A DNA stretch of 64,000 nucleotides from Rhodococcoides corynebacterioides (GTDB taxonomy: Bacteria; Actinomycetota; Actinomycetes; Mycobacteriales; Mycobacteriaceae): NCBI RefSeq assembly GCF_019834675.1, contig NZ_JABUBU010000008.1, positions 49,754 to 113,753 of the forward strand, in the 5' to 3' direction. Every line of letters starts with the position of its first letter. Position 1 is the stretch's first letter. The position numbers were made by a program, and so were the translations under genes. This document shows, piece after piece, positions 24,859-33,455 of the stretch. The notes under the pieces are model-generated. The model was not told the origin of the DNA. It did not search any database and was given only the letters and a program-made list of their open reading frames with translations.

Positions 24859-25776
24859 CTAGCCGACCGAGACCGGCAGGGTGAGGCCGGAGATGTCCTC
24901 CGGAGTCTGGAGAGCCGTGGTGGGCGTGCCGCGCATCTCGCGCTTGGCGATGCCGACCAGGGTGCCCGCGGGCGGGAGTTCGACCAGGTGCGACACCTCG
25001 GCCGACTTCAGCGCCGCCGTGCACAGATCCCACCGGACGGGTCGGGTGACCTGCGCGGCGAGCTTGGTCAGCGCGTCCGCGCCGGACGTCACCTCGCGGC
25101 CGTCGTAGTTCGACAGCAGACGGCGCGTGGGGTCGTTCGGGCGGATCGAGGCGGCCGCGGTGTCGACGGCGTCGCGAGCGGGTGCCATGAACCGGGTGTG
25201 GAACGCGCCGGCGACCGGCAGCGGACGGATCCGCGCCTTCTCCGGCGGGTTCTCGGCGAGCTCGGCGAGGCCGGTCAGCAGGCCTGCGGCGACGATCTGG
25301 CCCGCGGCGTTCCGGTTGGCGGCCTCGAGGCCCAGCTCGGTGAGGCGCTCGAGGACGGCGTCCTCGTCGCCGCCCAGGACGGCGGACATGCCGGTCGGGT
25401 TCTGCGCGCAAGCCTCGGCCATGGCCGCGCCGCGGACGGCCGCCAGGCGCACGGCCTCGTCGGCGGTGATGACACCGGCGACGGCAGCGGCGGCGAGTTC
25501 ACCGACCGAGTGGCCGGCGACGACCAGGTTCTCGGGGAGGCCGTGGGTGCGATCGAACTCCTCGAACGCGAGCAGGGCTGCCGCGACGACCAGCGGCTGC
25601 GTCACCGCGGTGTCGGTGATCTCGTCCGCATCGGCCGTGGTGCCGAGGCGAACGAGGTCGAGTCCGGAAGCCTGCGACCACACGGCGAGACGGTCGGCGG
25701 CTCCGGGGAGATCGAGCCACGGCGTCAGCATGCCGGGTTTCTGAGAGCCCTGTCCGGGCGAGAGCAACGCAATCAC
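24859..25776 (-). CDS. fabD: Malonyl-CoA:ACP transacylase
   Basis: The 305-aa protein has the MCAT signatures: the N-terminal LSPGQGSQKPGM, the nucleophile elbow GHSVGELAAAAVAG and the active-site histidine in AGAFHTRFMAPA. It loads malonyl units on AcpM. GTG at 25776 gives the standard N-terminus VIALLSPGQG. No Shine-Dalgarno sequence is visible, so the transcript may start close to the GTG. It is the first gene of the FAS-II operon, and an inverted repeat 68-86 nt upstream is a candidate operator. Confidence 0.95.
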   Translation of the reverse strand: MIALLSPGQGSQKPGMLTPWLDLPGAADRLAVWSQASGLDLVRLGTTADADEITDTAVTQPLVVAAALLAFEEFDRTHGLPENLVVAGHSVGELAAAAVAGVITADEAVRLAAVRGAAMAEACAQNPTGMSAVLGGDEDAVLERLTELGLEAANRNAAGQIVAAGLLTGLAELAENPPEKARIRPLPVAGAFHTRFMAPARDAVDTAAASIRPNDPTRRLLSNYDGREVTSGADALTKLAAQVTRPVRWDLCTAALKSAEVSHLVELPPAGTLVGIAKREMRGTPTTALQTPEDISGLTLPVSVG

Positions 25777-25843
25777 GGTGATAAGAGAACACTGTGAACC
25801 CGTCTCGAGGAGATGTCGTCTGCGATGAACCTCACGACCTCGA

Positions 25844-25862
25844 TTTGTCGGAACCCTACAAA
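25844..25862. promoter_or_regulatory. Inverted repeat TTTGT-N9-ACAAA upstream of fabD (candidate regulator site)
   Basis: A perfect 5-bp inverted repeat, TTTGT and ACAAA, spaced by 9 nt, lies between fabD and the PucR-type regulator gene. It is AT-rich in a GC-rich background. Its place fits an activator site for the adjacent FasR-like protein; this is inferred from position and symmetry only. Confidence 0.45.
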
Positions 25863-25904
25863 CGGCCTGACGAGAGCGCCACATCGTCCGAAGCGCAAGA
25901 TTCG

Positions 25905-27293
25905 TTACCGTATGAGGTTTCCAAATGTTCCGGCTGTGACGCTTGTTATCGGTGATGGGCTTTCGTTATGCGATTGCGCCAGTCTTCCCACTGTTGCAGC
26001 GATACGAAGCACGTACGCGTCGCGCGCATTGGTGGGATCGCGGCCGGTGACGTCGGCGATGCGCTTCAGTCGGTAGCGGACAGTATTTGGATGAACAAAC
26101 AGTGATCTTGCACAAGTCTCGACAGCCCCACCGCAGTCGAGGTACGCGTCGAGCGTGTCCGACAGGCCCCCGCCCGCCGCCGCGAGCGGGGTCACGATGG
26201 CGTCGTTCAGCGTGCCGACCGCCGCCGGATCACCCAGCAGCGCGCGCTCGGGCAGCAGCTCGCTCGCGTGGACCGGCCTGGGCGCACCGCGCCAGCCGAC
26301 CACCGCCTGCATGCCGGCGAACGCCTCCACGGCACTCGAGTGCGCGGCGCCGAGCGTGCGGGTGGTGGGACCGACGACCACCGGGTCGTCCGAGAAGTTC
26401 GCCATCAGGTCGTCCAGGAACGCCGCCGAGGCGGGAGTGCCGGACATCGCCCCGCTGACCACCATCACCAACCGGGTGCCCTGCACGACGGCCAGGGCGG
26501 CGCGGCCGTGGCGGCTGGCCACCGCGTGCACCGTGCCGACCACCGACACGCCCTGATCGGGCGGCGGCGATCCCACCAGGACCGTGGCCGGCGCCGTGGC
26601 GTCCCAGTTGAGCGTCGCCGCACGCGAGAGCATGTCGGACCCGGTGTCTCCTCGCACCACCGCGTCGACCACGAGCGCCTCGAGCCGGGTGTCCCAGGCG
26701 CCGCGCGACTCCGCGGCACTCGCGTACACCGACGCCGCCGCGAAGCCCAGCTCACGCCCGTACCGCAGCACCGCCTCGGTGAGCGCCACCAACTGTTCGT
26801 CGTTGCGCGCCAGCGCCGGTAGCCACTGCTCGAAGAACTCCATGGCCACCCGGACCATGTCGACCGTCTGCCGGAGCGTCAGCCGCCGCGCGAGATCCTG
26901 CGGGATCACCTGGAACGCGTCGAGGCTGAACCGGATGTCGCTCTCCGGGTTCTGCAGCCACTCGAGGAAGTTCACGACGGCCGTCTGCACCAACAGCTGC
27001 ACGCTGGCTCGCTGCGACGCATCCAGGTCGCGGACGAAGGGCAACTGACCCTCCATCTGCGTCAACGCCTCCGTGGACAGACGCGACGAGAACTGCTTGA
27101 CCCGACGCAGCAGCGCGTCGGGCAGCGGGACGCGCTCCTGCCGCGAACGCCGCAGGGCCGCGCCGGGTGTTCCCACCTCGGCCGCGGCCCTGCGGATCTC
27201 ACGACGTTCGCGAATGCGCTCGGTGTCCCGCGTGTGATCCGACCCGTCCGTGGACGGGACCGACCCATCGGGTGCGGGGGAGGCGTCGGTCAT
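25905..27293 (-). CDS. PucR-family transcriptional regulator of FAS-II (FasR/Rv2242-like)
   Basis: The 462-aa regulator has a C-terminal PucR/CdaR helix-turn-helix (about 395-450, CARSLFVHPNTVRYRLKRIA). A GGDEF-like or PucR-type middle region (about 190-340) lacks enzymatic motifs. Homologues at the same position are Streptomyces FasR, an activator of the fabD operon, and M. tuberculosis Rv2242. ATG at 27293. It lies 128 nt upstream of fabD on the same strand, so it may be a separate unit that controls fabD through the repeat at 25844. Confidence 0.85.
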   Translation of the reverse strand: MTDASPAPDGSVPSTDGSDHTRDTERIRERREIRRAAAEVGTPGAALRRSRQERVPLPDALLRRVKQFSSRLSTEALTQMEGQLPFVRDLDASQRASVQLLVQTAVVNFLEWLQNPESDIRFSLDAFQVIPQDLARRLTLRQTVDMVRVAMEFFEQWLPALARNDEQLVALTEAVLRYGRELGFAAASVYASAAESRGAWDTRLEALVVDAVVRGDTGSDMLSRAATLNWDATAPATVLVGSPPPDQGVSVVGTVHAVASRHGRAALAVVQGTRLVMVVSGAMSGTPASAAFLDDLMANFSDDPVVVGPTTRTLGAAHSSAVEAFAGMQAVVGWRGAPRPVHASELLPERALLGDPAAVGTLNDAIVTPLAAAGGGLSDTLDAYLDCGGAVETCARSLFVHPNTVRYRLKRIADVTGRDPTNARDAYVLRIAATVGRLAQSHNESPSPITSVTAGTFGNLIR

Positions 27294-27328
27294 GGGACGA
27301 ACCTACGCCCCGCCCCGCGGAGCACCGG

Positions 27329-30160
27329 TCAGGCGACGCCGGGGTCGGACGTCGAGATCGGTGCGGCGAGGACGTCGTCGATCTGGTACCGCTCGGCAGC
27401 TTCGACGGCCTTGTCCGAGTCGACCTGTCCGGCCTTGGCGAGGGCGGAGAGGACGGCGACGACGATGGACTCGGCGTCGACGTTGAAGTGCCGACGCGCG
27501 GCGGTGCGGGTGTCGGAGAACCCGAACCCGTCGGTGCCGAGCGTGACGTAGTCACCCGGAACCCACTGACGGATCTGATCGGGCACCGCCCGCATCCAGT
27601 CGGAGGCGGCGACGAACGGTCCCTGCGCGTCCTGCAGCTTCTGCGTCACGTACGGCACCCGCGGGGTGTCGCCCGGGTTGCGCAGCGCCTCGGTCTCGGC
27701 GTCGACACCGTCGCGGCGCAGCTCGCCCCAGCTGGTGACCGACCAGACGTCGGCGGACACGCCGTAGTCCTCGGCGAGCAACTCCTGCGCCCGCAGGCCC
27801 GACGGCATCCCGACGCCGGAGACCAGGATCTGCGCCTTCGGGCCGTCCGCCTGTCCCTTCTGGAACAGATAGATGCCCTTGAGCAGGCCCTCGACGTCGA
27901 GGTTCTCCGGCTCGGCCGGCTGACGGTAGGGCTCGTTGTAGAGGGTGATGTAGTAGAAGATGTTCTCCCCACCGAACCCCTCGACACCCTCGGTGCCGCC
28001 GTACATCCGCCGCAACCCGTCCTTGACGATGTGCGCGATCTCGAACGAGAACGCCGGGTCGTACGCGACGGCGGCCGGGTTGGTGGCCGCGAGGAGCAGC
28101 GAGTGCCCGTCGGCGTGCTGGAGACCCTCACCGGTGAGGGTGGTGCGGCCGGCGGTGGCGCCGAGGACGAAGCCGCGGGCCATCTGGTCCGCCGCCGCCC
28201 ACAGGCCGTCGCCGGTGCGCTGGAAGCCGAACATCGAGTAGAAGATGTACAGCGGGATCATCGGCTCGCCGTGGGTGGCGTAGGAGGTGCCGACGGCGGT
28301 GAACGACGACGTCGACCCGGCCTCGTTGATGCCCTCGTGCAGGATCTGCCCGGTGGAGTTCTCCTTGTAGGCGAGCATCAGCTCCGCGTCGACCGAGGTG
28401 TAGAGCTGGCCGTTGCGGTTGTAGATCTTCAGCGACGGGAACCACGAGTCCATCCCGAAGGTGCGGGCCTCGTCGGGGATGATCGGCACCACGCGGTGCC
28501 CGATCTCCTTGTCGCGCAGCAGTTCCTTCATCACGCGCACCAACGCCATGGTGGTCGCGACTTCCTGCTTGCCCGATCCCTTCATGATCGACTTGTACGT
28601 CGAGTCCGGCGGCATCGGCAGGGGCTTGGCCGACGTGCGCCGCTCGGGGACGAACCCGCCGAGCGCCTTGCGGCGATCGAGCATGTACTGGATCTCCGGC
28701 GCGTCCGGCCCCGGGTGGTAGTACGGGGGCAGGTACGGATCCTTCTCGAGCTCCTCGTCGGAGATCGGGATGTGCTGGATGTCGCGGAACGCCTTGAGGT
28801 CGTCGAGGGTCAGCTTCTTCATCTGGTGCGTGGCGTTGCGGCCCTCGAAGTGCTTGCCCAGGGTGTAGCCCTTGATGGTGTGGGCCAGGATCACCGTCGG
28901 CTGACCCTTGTGCGCCATCGCCGCGGCGTAGGCGGCGTGCACCTTGCGGTAGTCGTGCCCACCGCGCTTGAGGTTCCAGATGTCGCTGTCGGAGAGGTCC
29001 TTGACCAACTCCTTCGTCCGCGGATCGCGGCCGAAGAAGTGATCGCGGACGTAGCCGCCGTCGTTGGCCTTGTACGTCTGGAAATCACCGTCGGGGGTGG
29101 TGTTCATCAGGTTCACCAGCGCACCGTCGCGGTCCGCGTGCAGCAGCGCGTCCCACTCGCGGCCCCAGATCACCTTGATGACGTTCCAGCCGGCGCCGCG
29201 GAAGAACGACTCCAGCTCCTGGATGATCTTGCCGTTGCCGCGCACCGGGCCGTCGAGGCGCTGGAGGTTGCAGTTGATGACGAAGGTCAGGTTGTCCAGA
29301 CCCTCGGTGGCCGCCACGTGCGCCAGACCGCGCGACTCCGGCTCGTCCATCTCGCCGTCGCCGAGGAACGCCCACACGTGCTGATCGGAGGTGTCCTTGA
29401 TGCCGCGGTCGTCGAGGTAGTGATTGAACCGCGCCTGGTAGATCGCGTTCATCGGGCCCAGGCCCATCGACACCGTCGGGAACTCCCAGAAGTCCTGCAT
29501 CAACCGCGGATGCGGGTACGACGGCAGACCGCCGCCCGAATCGGCGTGGCTGTACTCCTGCCGGAAACCGTCCATCCGCTCCGCCGGGATACGACCCTCG
29601 AGGAACGCGCGGGCGTAGATGCCGGGGGAGGCGTGACCCTGGATGAAGATGTGATCGCCGCCACCGGGGTGATCCTTGCCGCGGAAGAAGTGGTTGAAGC
29701 CCACCTCGTACAACGCCGCCGACGACGCGTAGGTCGAGATGTGGCCGCCGACGCCGACGCCGGGGCGCTGCGCCCGGTGCACCATGATCGCCGCGTTCCA
29801 CCGGATCCACGCGCGGTACCGACGCTCCATCGACTCGTCGCCGGGGAACCACGGCTCGTTCTCGGTGGGGATGGTGTTGACGTAGTCGGTGGAGGTCAGC
29901 GACGGAATCGCCACCCGCTTCTCCCCGGCCCGCTCGAGCATCCGCAACATCAGATACCGGGCACGCTGCGGACCGGAACGCTCGAGGAGCTGGTCGAACG
30001 ACTCCATCCACTCACCGGTTTCCTCGGAGTCGATGTCCGGGAGGTAGGAGGCCACCCCCTCGCGAATCACTCGCACTCGGCCGTCCGAGTTCGCACTCCG
30101 AGCCACTGCGCCGACGTCGGCCGCAGCCCCGTCGCGCCCTTCCTTGGTCGCTTCCGACAA
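27329..30160 (-). CDS. aceE: Pyruvate dehydrogenase E1 component, homodimeric type
   Basis: The 943-aa protein is the homodimeric E1 that decarboxylates pyruvate with thiamine diphosphate and transfers acetyl to the lipoyl E2. The ThDP motif [10 protein letters not shown] followed by FVINCNLQ is present (about 265-300), as are [16 protein letters not shown] and the C-terminal transketolase-like domain from about 745. TTG at 30160 is chosen because GAGGAG lies 5 nt upstream; in-frame ATGs at 30205 and 30247 have no such site. It ends 35 nt from the PucR-type gene, the same order as Rv2241-Rv2242. Confidence 0.93.
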   Translation of the reverse strand: MSEATKEGRDGAAADVGAVARSANSDGRVRVIREGVASYLPDIDSEETGEWMESFDQLLERSGPQRARYLMLRMLERAGEKRVAIPSLTSTDYVNTIPTENEPWFPGDESMERRYRAWIRWNAAIMVHRAQRPGVGVGGHISTYASSAALYEVGFNHFFRGKDHPGGGDHIFIQGHASPGIYARAFLEGRIPAERMDGFRQEYSHADSGGGLPSYPHPRLMQDFWEFPTVSMGLGPMNAIYQARFNHYLDDRGIKDTSDQHVWAFLGDGEMDEPESRGLAHVAATEGLDNLTFVINCNLQRLDGPVRGNGKIIQELESFFRGAGWNVIKVIWGREWDALLHADRDGALVNLMNTTPDGDFQTYKANDGGYVRDHFFGRDPRTKELVKDLSDSDIWNLKRGGHDYRKVHAAYAAAMAHKGQPTVILAHTIKGYTLGKHFEGRNATHQMKKLTLDDLKAFRDIQHIPISDEELEKDPYLPPYYHPGPDAPEIQYMLDRRKALGGFVPERRTSAKPLPMPPDSTYKSIMKGSGKQEVATTMALVRVMKELLRDKEIGHRVVPIIPDEARTFGMDSWFPSLKIYNRNGQLYTSVDAELMLAYKENSTGQILHEGINEAGSTSSFTAVGTSYATHGEPMIPLYIFYSMFGFQRTGDGLWAAADQMARGFVLGATAGRTTLTGEGLQHADGHSLLLAATNPAAVAYDPAFSFEIAHIVKDGLRRMYGGTEGVEGFGGENIFYYITLYNEPYRQPAEPENLDVEGLLKGIYLFQKGQADGPKAQILVSGVGMPSGLRAQELLAEDYGVSADVWSVTSWGELRRDGVDAETEALRNPGDTPRVPYVTQKLQDAQGPFVAASDWMRAVPDQIRQWVPGDYVTLGTDGFGFSDTRTAARRHFNVDAESIVVAVLSALAKAGQVDSDKAVEAAERYQIDDVLAAPISTSDPGVA

Positions 30161-30466
30161 CGTCTCTCCTCGATCTGGCGGGTGCGTGGTGGTGCCCCGT
30201 TCCATCGCGGGCCGGTCCTGTGACGCCGACTCGCCTTTCGGTCTCATGGTGATCAAGGTCAATCCTGCCCCATCGGGTGCCGTTCGGTGCAGGTGGTCGG
30301 GTATTGGGTACCCGTGAAATCAATGCAACGACTCGCGGGTGCGTCGGCTTGCGCCGGGGCGCCCGAGCATGTTCGCTTTGTCTACTGCACACTTTCACCA
30401 CGGACCGAGGCGAACTCGGACCTGCTCGGACCCGCTTCACACCCCACCCATGAGGAGGACACGACC
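30161..30466. other. Divergent intergenic region between aceE and the DUF3052 gene
   Basis: 306 nt without a convincing gene. It must hold the promoters of aceE (minus) and of the DUF3052-ahpE unit (plus). The stretch around 30376-30396 (TTTGTCTACTGCACACTTTCA) is comparatively AT-rich and may be promoter DNA, but I cannot assign -35 and -10 elements with confidence. Confidence 0.4.
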
Positions 30467-30889
30467 GTGGTCGCCGCGGCGGACGATCGGAACTACGCCC
30501 ACAAGCTCGGAATCACCCACGACATGGTCGTGCAGGAATTGGGTTGGGACGAGGACACCGACGAAGACCTGCGGGCCTCCGTCGAAGAGACCATCGGCGG
30601 CGAGACCGTCGACGAGGATTCCGACGAGGTGGTCGACGTCGTGCTGCTGTGGTGGCGTGACGGCGACGGCGATCTGGTCGACGCACTCATGGACGCCATC
30701 ACGCCGCTGTCCGACGACGGGTTCGTCTGGGTGCTCACGCCCAAGACCGGCCAGTCCGGCCACGTCGAGCCCAGCGAGATCGCCGAGTCCGCGCCCACGG
30801 CCGGTCTGACGCAGACGTCGTCGACCAACCTCGGGTCCTGGATCGGCAGCCGGCTGGTGCAGCCCAAGGCCCGCCCCGCCAAGCGCTGA
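30467..30889 (+). CDS. DUF3052 family protein
   Basis: The 140-aa actinobacterial protein has the family core NYAHKLGITHDMVVQELGWDE, the acidic middle DEDSDEVVDVVLLWWRDGDG and TGLTQTSSTNLGSW-like C-terminal signature. The function is unknown. GTG at 30467 is chosen over upstream in-frame starts because GAGGAG lies 8 nt before it. Its stop overlaps the ATG of the peroxiredoxin gene by one base, so the two are co-translated. It matches Rv2239c by position. Confidence 0.85.
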   Translation: MVAAADDRNYAHKLGITHDMVVQELGWDEDTDEDLRASVEETIGGETVDEDSDEVVDVVLLWWRDGDGDLVDALMDAITPLSDDGFVWVLTPKTGQSGHVEPSEIAESAPTAGLTQTSSTNLGSWIGSRLVQPKARPAKR

Positions 30890-31353
30890 TGCCGCTCGAG
30901 GTGGGTGCGCAGGCACCCGAGTTCACGCTCAAGGATCAGAACAACCAGCCGGTCTCGCTGTCGGACTACCGCGGGCGCAAGAACGTGCTGCTGATCTTCT
31001 TCCCGCTCGCGTTCACCGGCACCTGCCAGGGTGAGCTGTGCCGCGTGCGCGACGAGCTCCCCAAGTTCGAGAACGACGACACCGCTGTCGTCGCCATCTC
31101 CGTCGGTCCGCCGCCCACCCACAAGATCTGGGCCGCCGAGCAGGGCTATCTCTTTCCCTTGCTGTCCGACTTCTGGCCGCACGGCGAGGTCGCGCAGCGC
31201 TACGGGGTGTTCAACGACAAGCTCGGCTTCGCCAACCGCGGAACCTTCCTCGTCGACACCGAGGGCGTCATCCGGTTCGCGGAGATGATGGGACCGGGTG
31301 AAGCCCGTGACCAGGGCGCTTGGGAGAACGCGCTCGCCGCGTTAGGGTCTTGA
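30889..31353 (+). CDS. ahpE: AhpE-like peroxiredoxin
   Basis: The 154-aa peroxiredoxin reduces hydroperoxides. The active-site segment PLAFTGTCQGELC holds the peroxidatic cysteine (Cys46) with the usual Pro/Thr pair before it, and VGPPPTHKIWA and PLLSDFWPHG match M. tuberculosis AhpE closely. A second cysteine at position 51 is absent from the 1-Cys M. tuberculosis enzyme. The start ATG overlaps the stop of the DUF3052 gene (TGATG). Confidence 0.92.
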   Translation: MPLEVGAQAPEFTLKDQNNQPVSLSDYRGRKNVLLIFFPLAFTGTCQGELCRVRDELPKFENDDTAVVAISVGPPPTHKIWAAEQGYLFPLLSDFWPHGEVAQRYGVFNDKLGFANRGTFLVDTEGVIRFAEMMGPGEARDQGAWENALAALGS

Positions 31354-31389
31354 CCGCGTTCGCCGGGGGTTCCTGCGCCGGCACGTGAG

Positions 31390-31461
31390 GGGCGTATAGC
31401 TCAGCGGTAGAGCTCTGGTTTTACACACCAGCGGTCGGGGGTTCGAACCCCTCTGCGCCCA
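31390..31461 (+). tRNA. tRNA-Val (anticodon TAC)
   Basis: The sequence folds into a cloverleaf with acceptor GGGCGTA/TGCGCCC, D arm GCTCAGCGGTAGAGC, anticodon loop TTTACAC and T arm GGGGG-TTCGAAC-CCCTC. The discriminator is A at 31461 and CCA is not encoded. Confidence 0.93.
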
Positions 31462-31657
31462 CTCCTTCCTCTGTCCCGGCCCCGCTCACCTCGTCTCGCC
31501 GGTCCCGATCCGCCGACGGTGTCCGTGGGCGCCGTGCTCGTCGCCCGTGTGGCGCTGATAAACGGGCATTTCGTCCGATCGAATGACAACCTCGTGATTA
31601 CCGCGCTGACATCATGACGATCGGCGGATGGACCGCCCGGTACGGTGAGGAAATCTG

Positions 31658-32197
31658 ATGAATCGCAATGCTTTCGGACGTGGCCATCGACGAGTGGCCG
31701 TGGTGGCCGTGATGGTCGCGGCAGTGGGGATCGGTGCGCCCGTCGCAGCATCGGCGGAGCCGACGTTCGGCAGTAGCACCGGGAGCGGACTGATCGACGA
31801 TCCGATCGGCACCATCACCGGCGGTGTGCGCATTCTCAGCGAGGTGATCGGTGGTGCCGGCAGCAGTGGCGCCGGAAGCAGCGGGAACGGCGCGCCGACG
31901 CAGAACTGCAACGAGGAAACGGTGTCCGGCGGCGCCGGTGTCACGGACACCAACCACCAGCTGGGCCGTCCGGGCCCGACGTCGTTCGAGCTCGTCTACG
32001 AGACCGAGAACGTCCCGGACAACATCGAGGTGTTCTACCAGGGCGGGAAGGTGTACGAGTCCGGGTACATCGGTGACGACCTGAACGAGGGAACCGGATC
32101 CGCCGTCGTGAGTCTGCCGCCGGGTGCGGCGACGACGGTGCTCGTGCGGGTCAGCGGACCGAACGGCACTCAGTGGACGTACACGGTGCGCTGCTGA
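31658..32197 (+). CDS. Secreted hypothetical protein
   Basis: The 179-aa protein has a Sec-type signal peptide: RRVAVVAVMVAAVGIGAPVAASA with a likely cut after ASA (about residue 33). The mature part has a Gly/Ser-rich spacer (about 65-80), one Cys near the middle and a Cys as the last residue that could form a disulfide, and a beta-rich domain ending WTYTVRC. I do not recognise the family. ATG at 31658 is preceded by GAGG. It should be exported or wall-associated. Confidence 0.75.
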   Translation: MNRNAFGRGHRRVAVVAVMVAAVGIGAPVAASAEPTFGSSTGSGLIDDPIGTITGGVRILSEVIGGAGSSGAGSSGNGAPTQNCNEETVSGGAGVTDTNHQLGRPGPTSFELVYETENVPDNIEVFYQGGKVYESGYIGDDLNEGTGSAVVSLPPGAATTVLVRVSGPNGTQWTYTVRC

Positions 32198-32243
32198 CCG
32201 TGACCGCAGGCGGGGGAGACGGGGAGCGCCCCGATTGCGAAGC

Positions 32244-32265
32244 GGCGCCCCCGATCGGGGGCGCC
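32244..32265. terminator. Perfect palindrome between convergent genes
   Basis: A 22-nt perfect palindrome (GGCGCCCCC and GGGGGCGCC around GATC) lies between the secreted-protein gene and the convergent alcohol dehydrogenase gene. It can act as a bidirectional terminator; there is no T-tract. Confidence 0.6.
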
Positions 32266-32292
32266 CCGGCGTAACCGGGGAGCCGTTCGACC

Positions 32293-33450
32293 TCAGAACA
32301 CCTCGCGGTACAGATCTTCGATCTGCTCGGCGGTGGGGACGACGGGGTTGTTGTTCGGCGATCCCGACGCCAGGGCCTGCTCCGCCATGGTGGGGGTCAG
32401 ACGGTCCCACTCGGCGCGATCGATCCCGTAGCTCGACGGCGTGGGCACCTCGACGTCGGCGCAGAGCTGCTCGAGGTAGGTGACCAGCTGGGCGGCGGCC
32501 GCGGCGTCGGCGTCACCCGCGGCGGCGGCTCCGAGCTGACGGGCGCACTCGGCGTACCGGGCCTCGGCGCCGGACACGGAGAAGCGGGTGACGGCCGGCA
32601 GCAGCATCGCGTTCGAGAGCCCGTGTGCCACATGGAAGTTGCCTCCGATGGGGCGGCTCATGCCGTGCACCAGACAGACGCTGGAGTTGGAGAAGGCCAT
32701 GCCGGCCTGGGTGGCGGCGGCCATCATCGCGCCGCGTGCCTCGCGGTCCTCGCCGTCCCGGTAGACCCGGAGCAGGTGGGTGCCGATGGTGCGCATGGCG
32801 TTCAGCGCCAACGCATCCGCGATGGGGTTGTTCTTCGCGGACACGTACGCCTCGATGGCGTGGGTGAGGGCGTCGACGCCGGTGTCCGCGGACAGCCGCG
32901 CCGGCATCGACACGGTGAGGTCGGGGTCGACGATGGCGGCGATCGGCAGGAACGACAGGCCGGGACAGAGCATCTTCTCGTCCGTCGCGCTGTCGGTGAT
33001 GACCGTGAACTGCGTTGCCTCCGAACCGGATCCGGCCGTGGTGGGCACCGCGACGATGGGCAGCGCGGGGCCGGTGTAGGGGCCGGGGGCCCGGTAGTCG
33101 TTCATCCGGCCCCCGCCCCGGTACAGCACCGAGATGGCCTTGGCGGTGTCCATCGGGCTGCCACCGCCGAAGCCGATCACCACGTCGGCGTCGTGCGCGG
33201 CGGCCGCCTCGACCCCGGCCGTCAGCGAGTCGGTGGTGGGGTCCGGCACCGTGTCCGAGAACAGGGCGCCGTCCTTGCCCGCGGCGGCGATGATGGACAT
33301 CATCCGTTCCGCCGCACCCGTCTTCACCATGAACGCGTCGGTGACGACGAGCGGCCGCCGCACCCCGAGGTCGCCCAGAACCTGGCCGAGATCGTCCAGC
33401 GCTCCCGAGCCGAGACGGAGAAATCGGGGAAACGAGATCGAGGTCGCCAT
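32293..33450 (-). CDS. Iron-containing alcohol dehydrogenase
   Basis: The 385-aa protein is a group III, metal-dependent NAD(P)-linked dehydrogenase. It has the cofactor loop GFGGGSPMDTAKA (about residue 95) and the metal ligands Asp in PARLSADTGVDALTHAIEAY plus three histidines in CLVHGMSRPIGGNFHVAHG (about 262-278). The physiological alcohol or aldehyde is unknown. ATG at 33450 begins 5 nt from the stop of the MFS gene, so the two are probably one operon. Confidence 0.92.
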   Translation of the reverse strand: MATSISFPRFLRLGSGALDDLGQVLGDLGVRRPLVVTDAFMVKTGAAERMMSIIAAAGKDGALFSDTVPDPTTDSLTAGVEAAAAHDADVVIGFGGGSPMDTAKAISVLYRGGGRMNDYRAPGPYTGPALPIVAVPTTAGSGSEATQFTVITDSATDEKMLCPGLSFLPIAAIVDPDLTVSMPARLSADTGVDALTHAIEAYVSAKNNPIADALALNAMRTIGTHLLRVYRDGEDREARGAMMAAATQAGMAFSNSSVCLVHGMSRPIGGNFHVAHGLSNAMLLPAVTRFSVSGAEARYAECARQLGAAAAGDADAAAAAQLVTYLEQLCADVEVPTPSSYGIDRAEWDRLTPTMAEQALASGSPNNNPVVPTAEQIEDLYREVF

Positions 33451-33455
33451 ACGGC

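Noticed and set aside
27167..30223. A plus-strand frame of about 1000 codons opposite aceE
   Set aside because: It is the antisense shadow of aceE, a long GC-rich gene in which stop codons are rare in the opposite frame. Its composition is anomalous and there is no motif.
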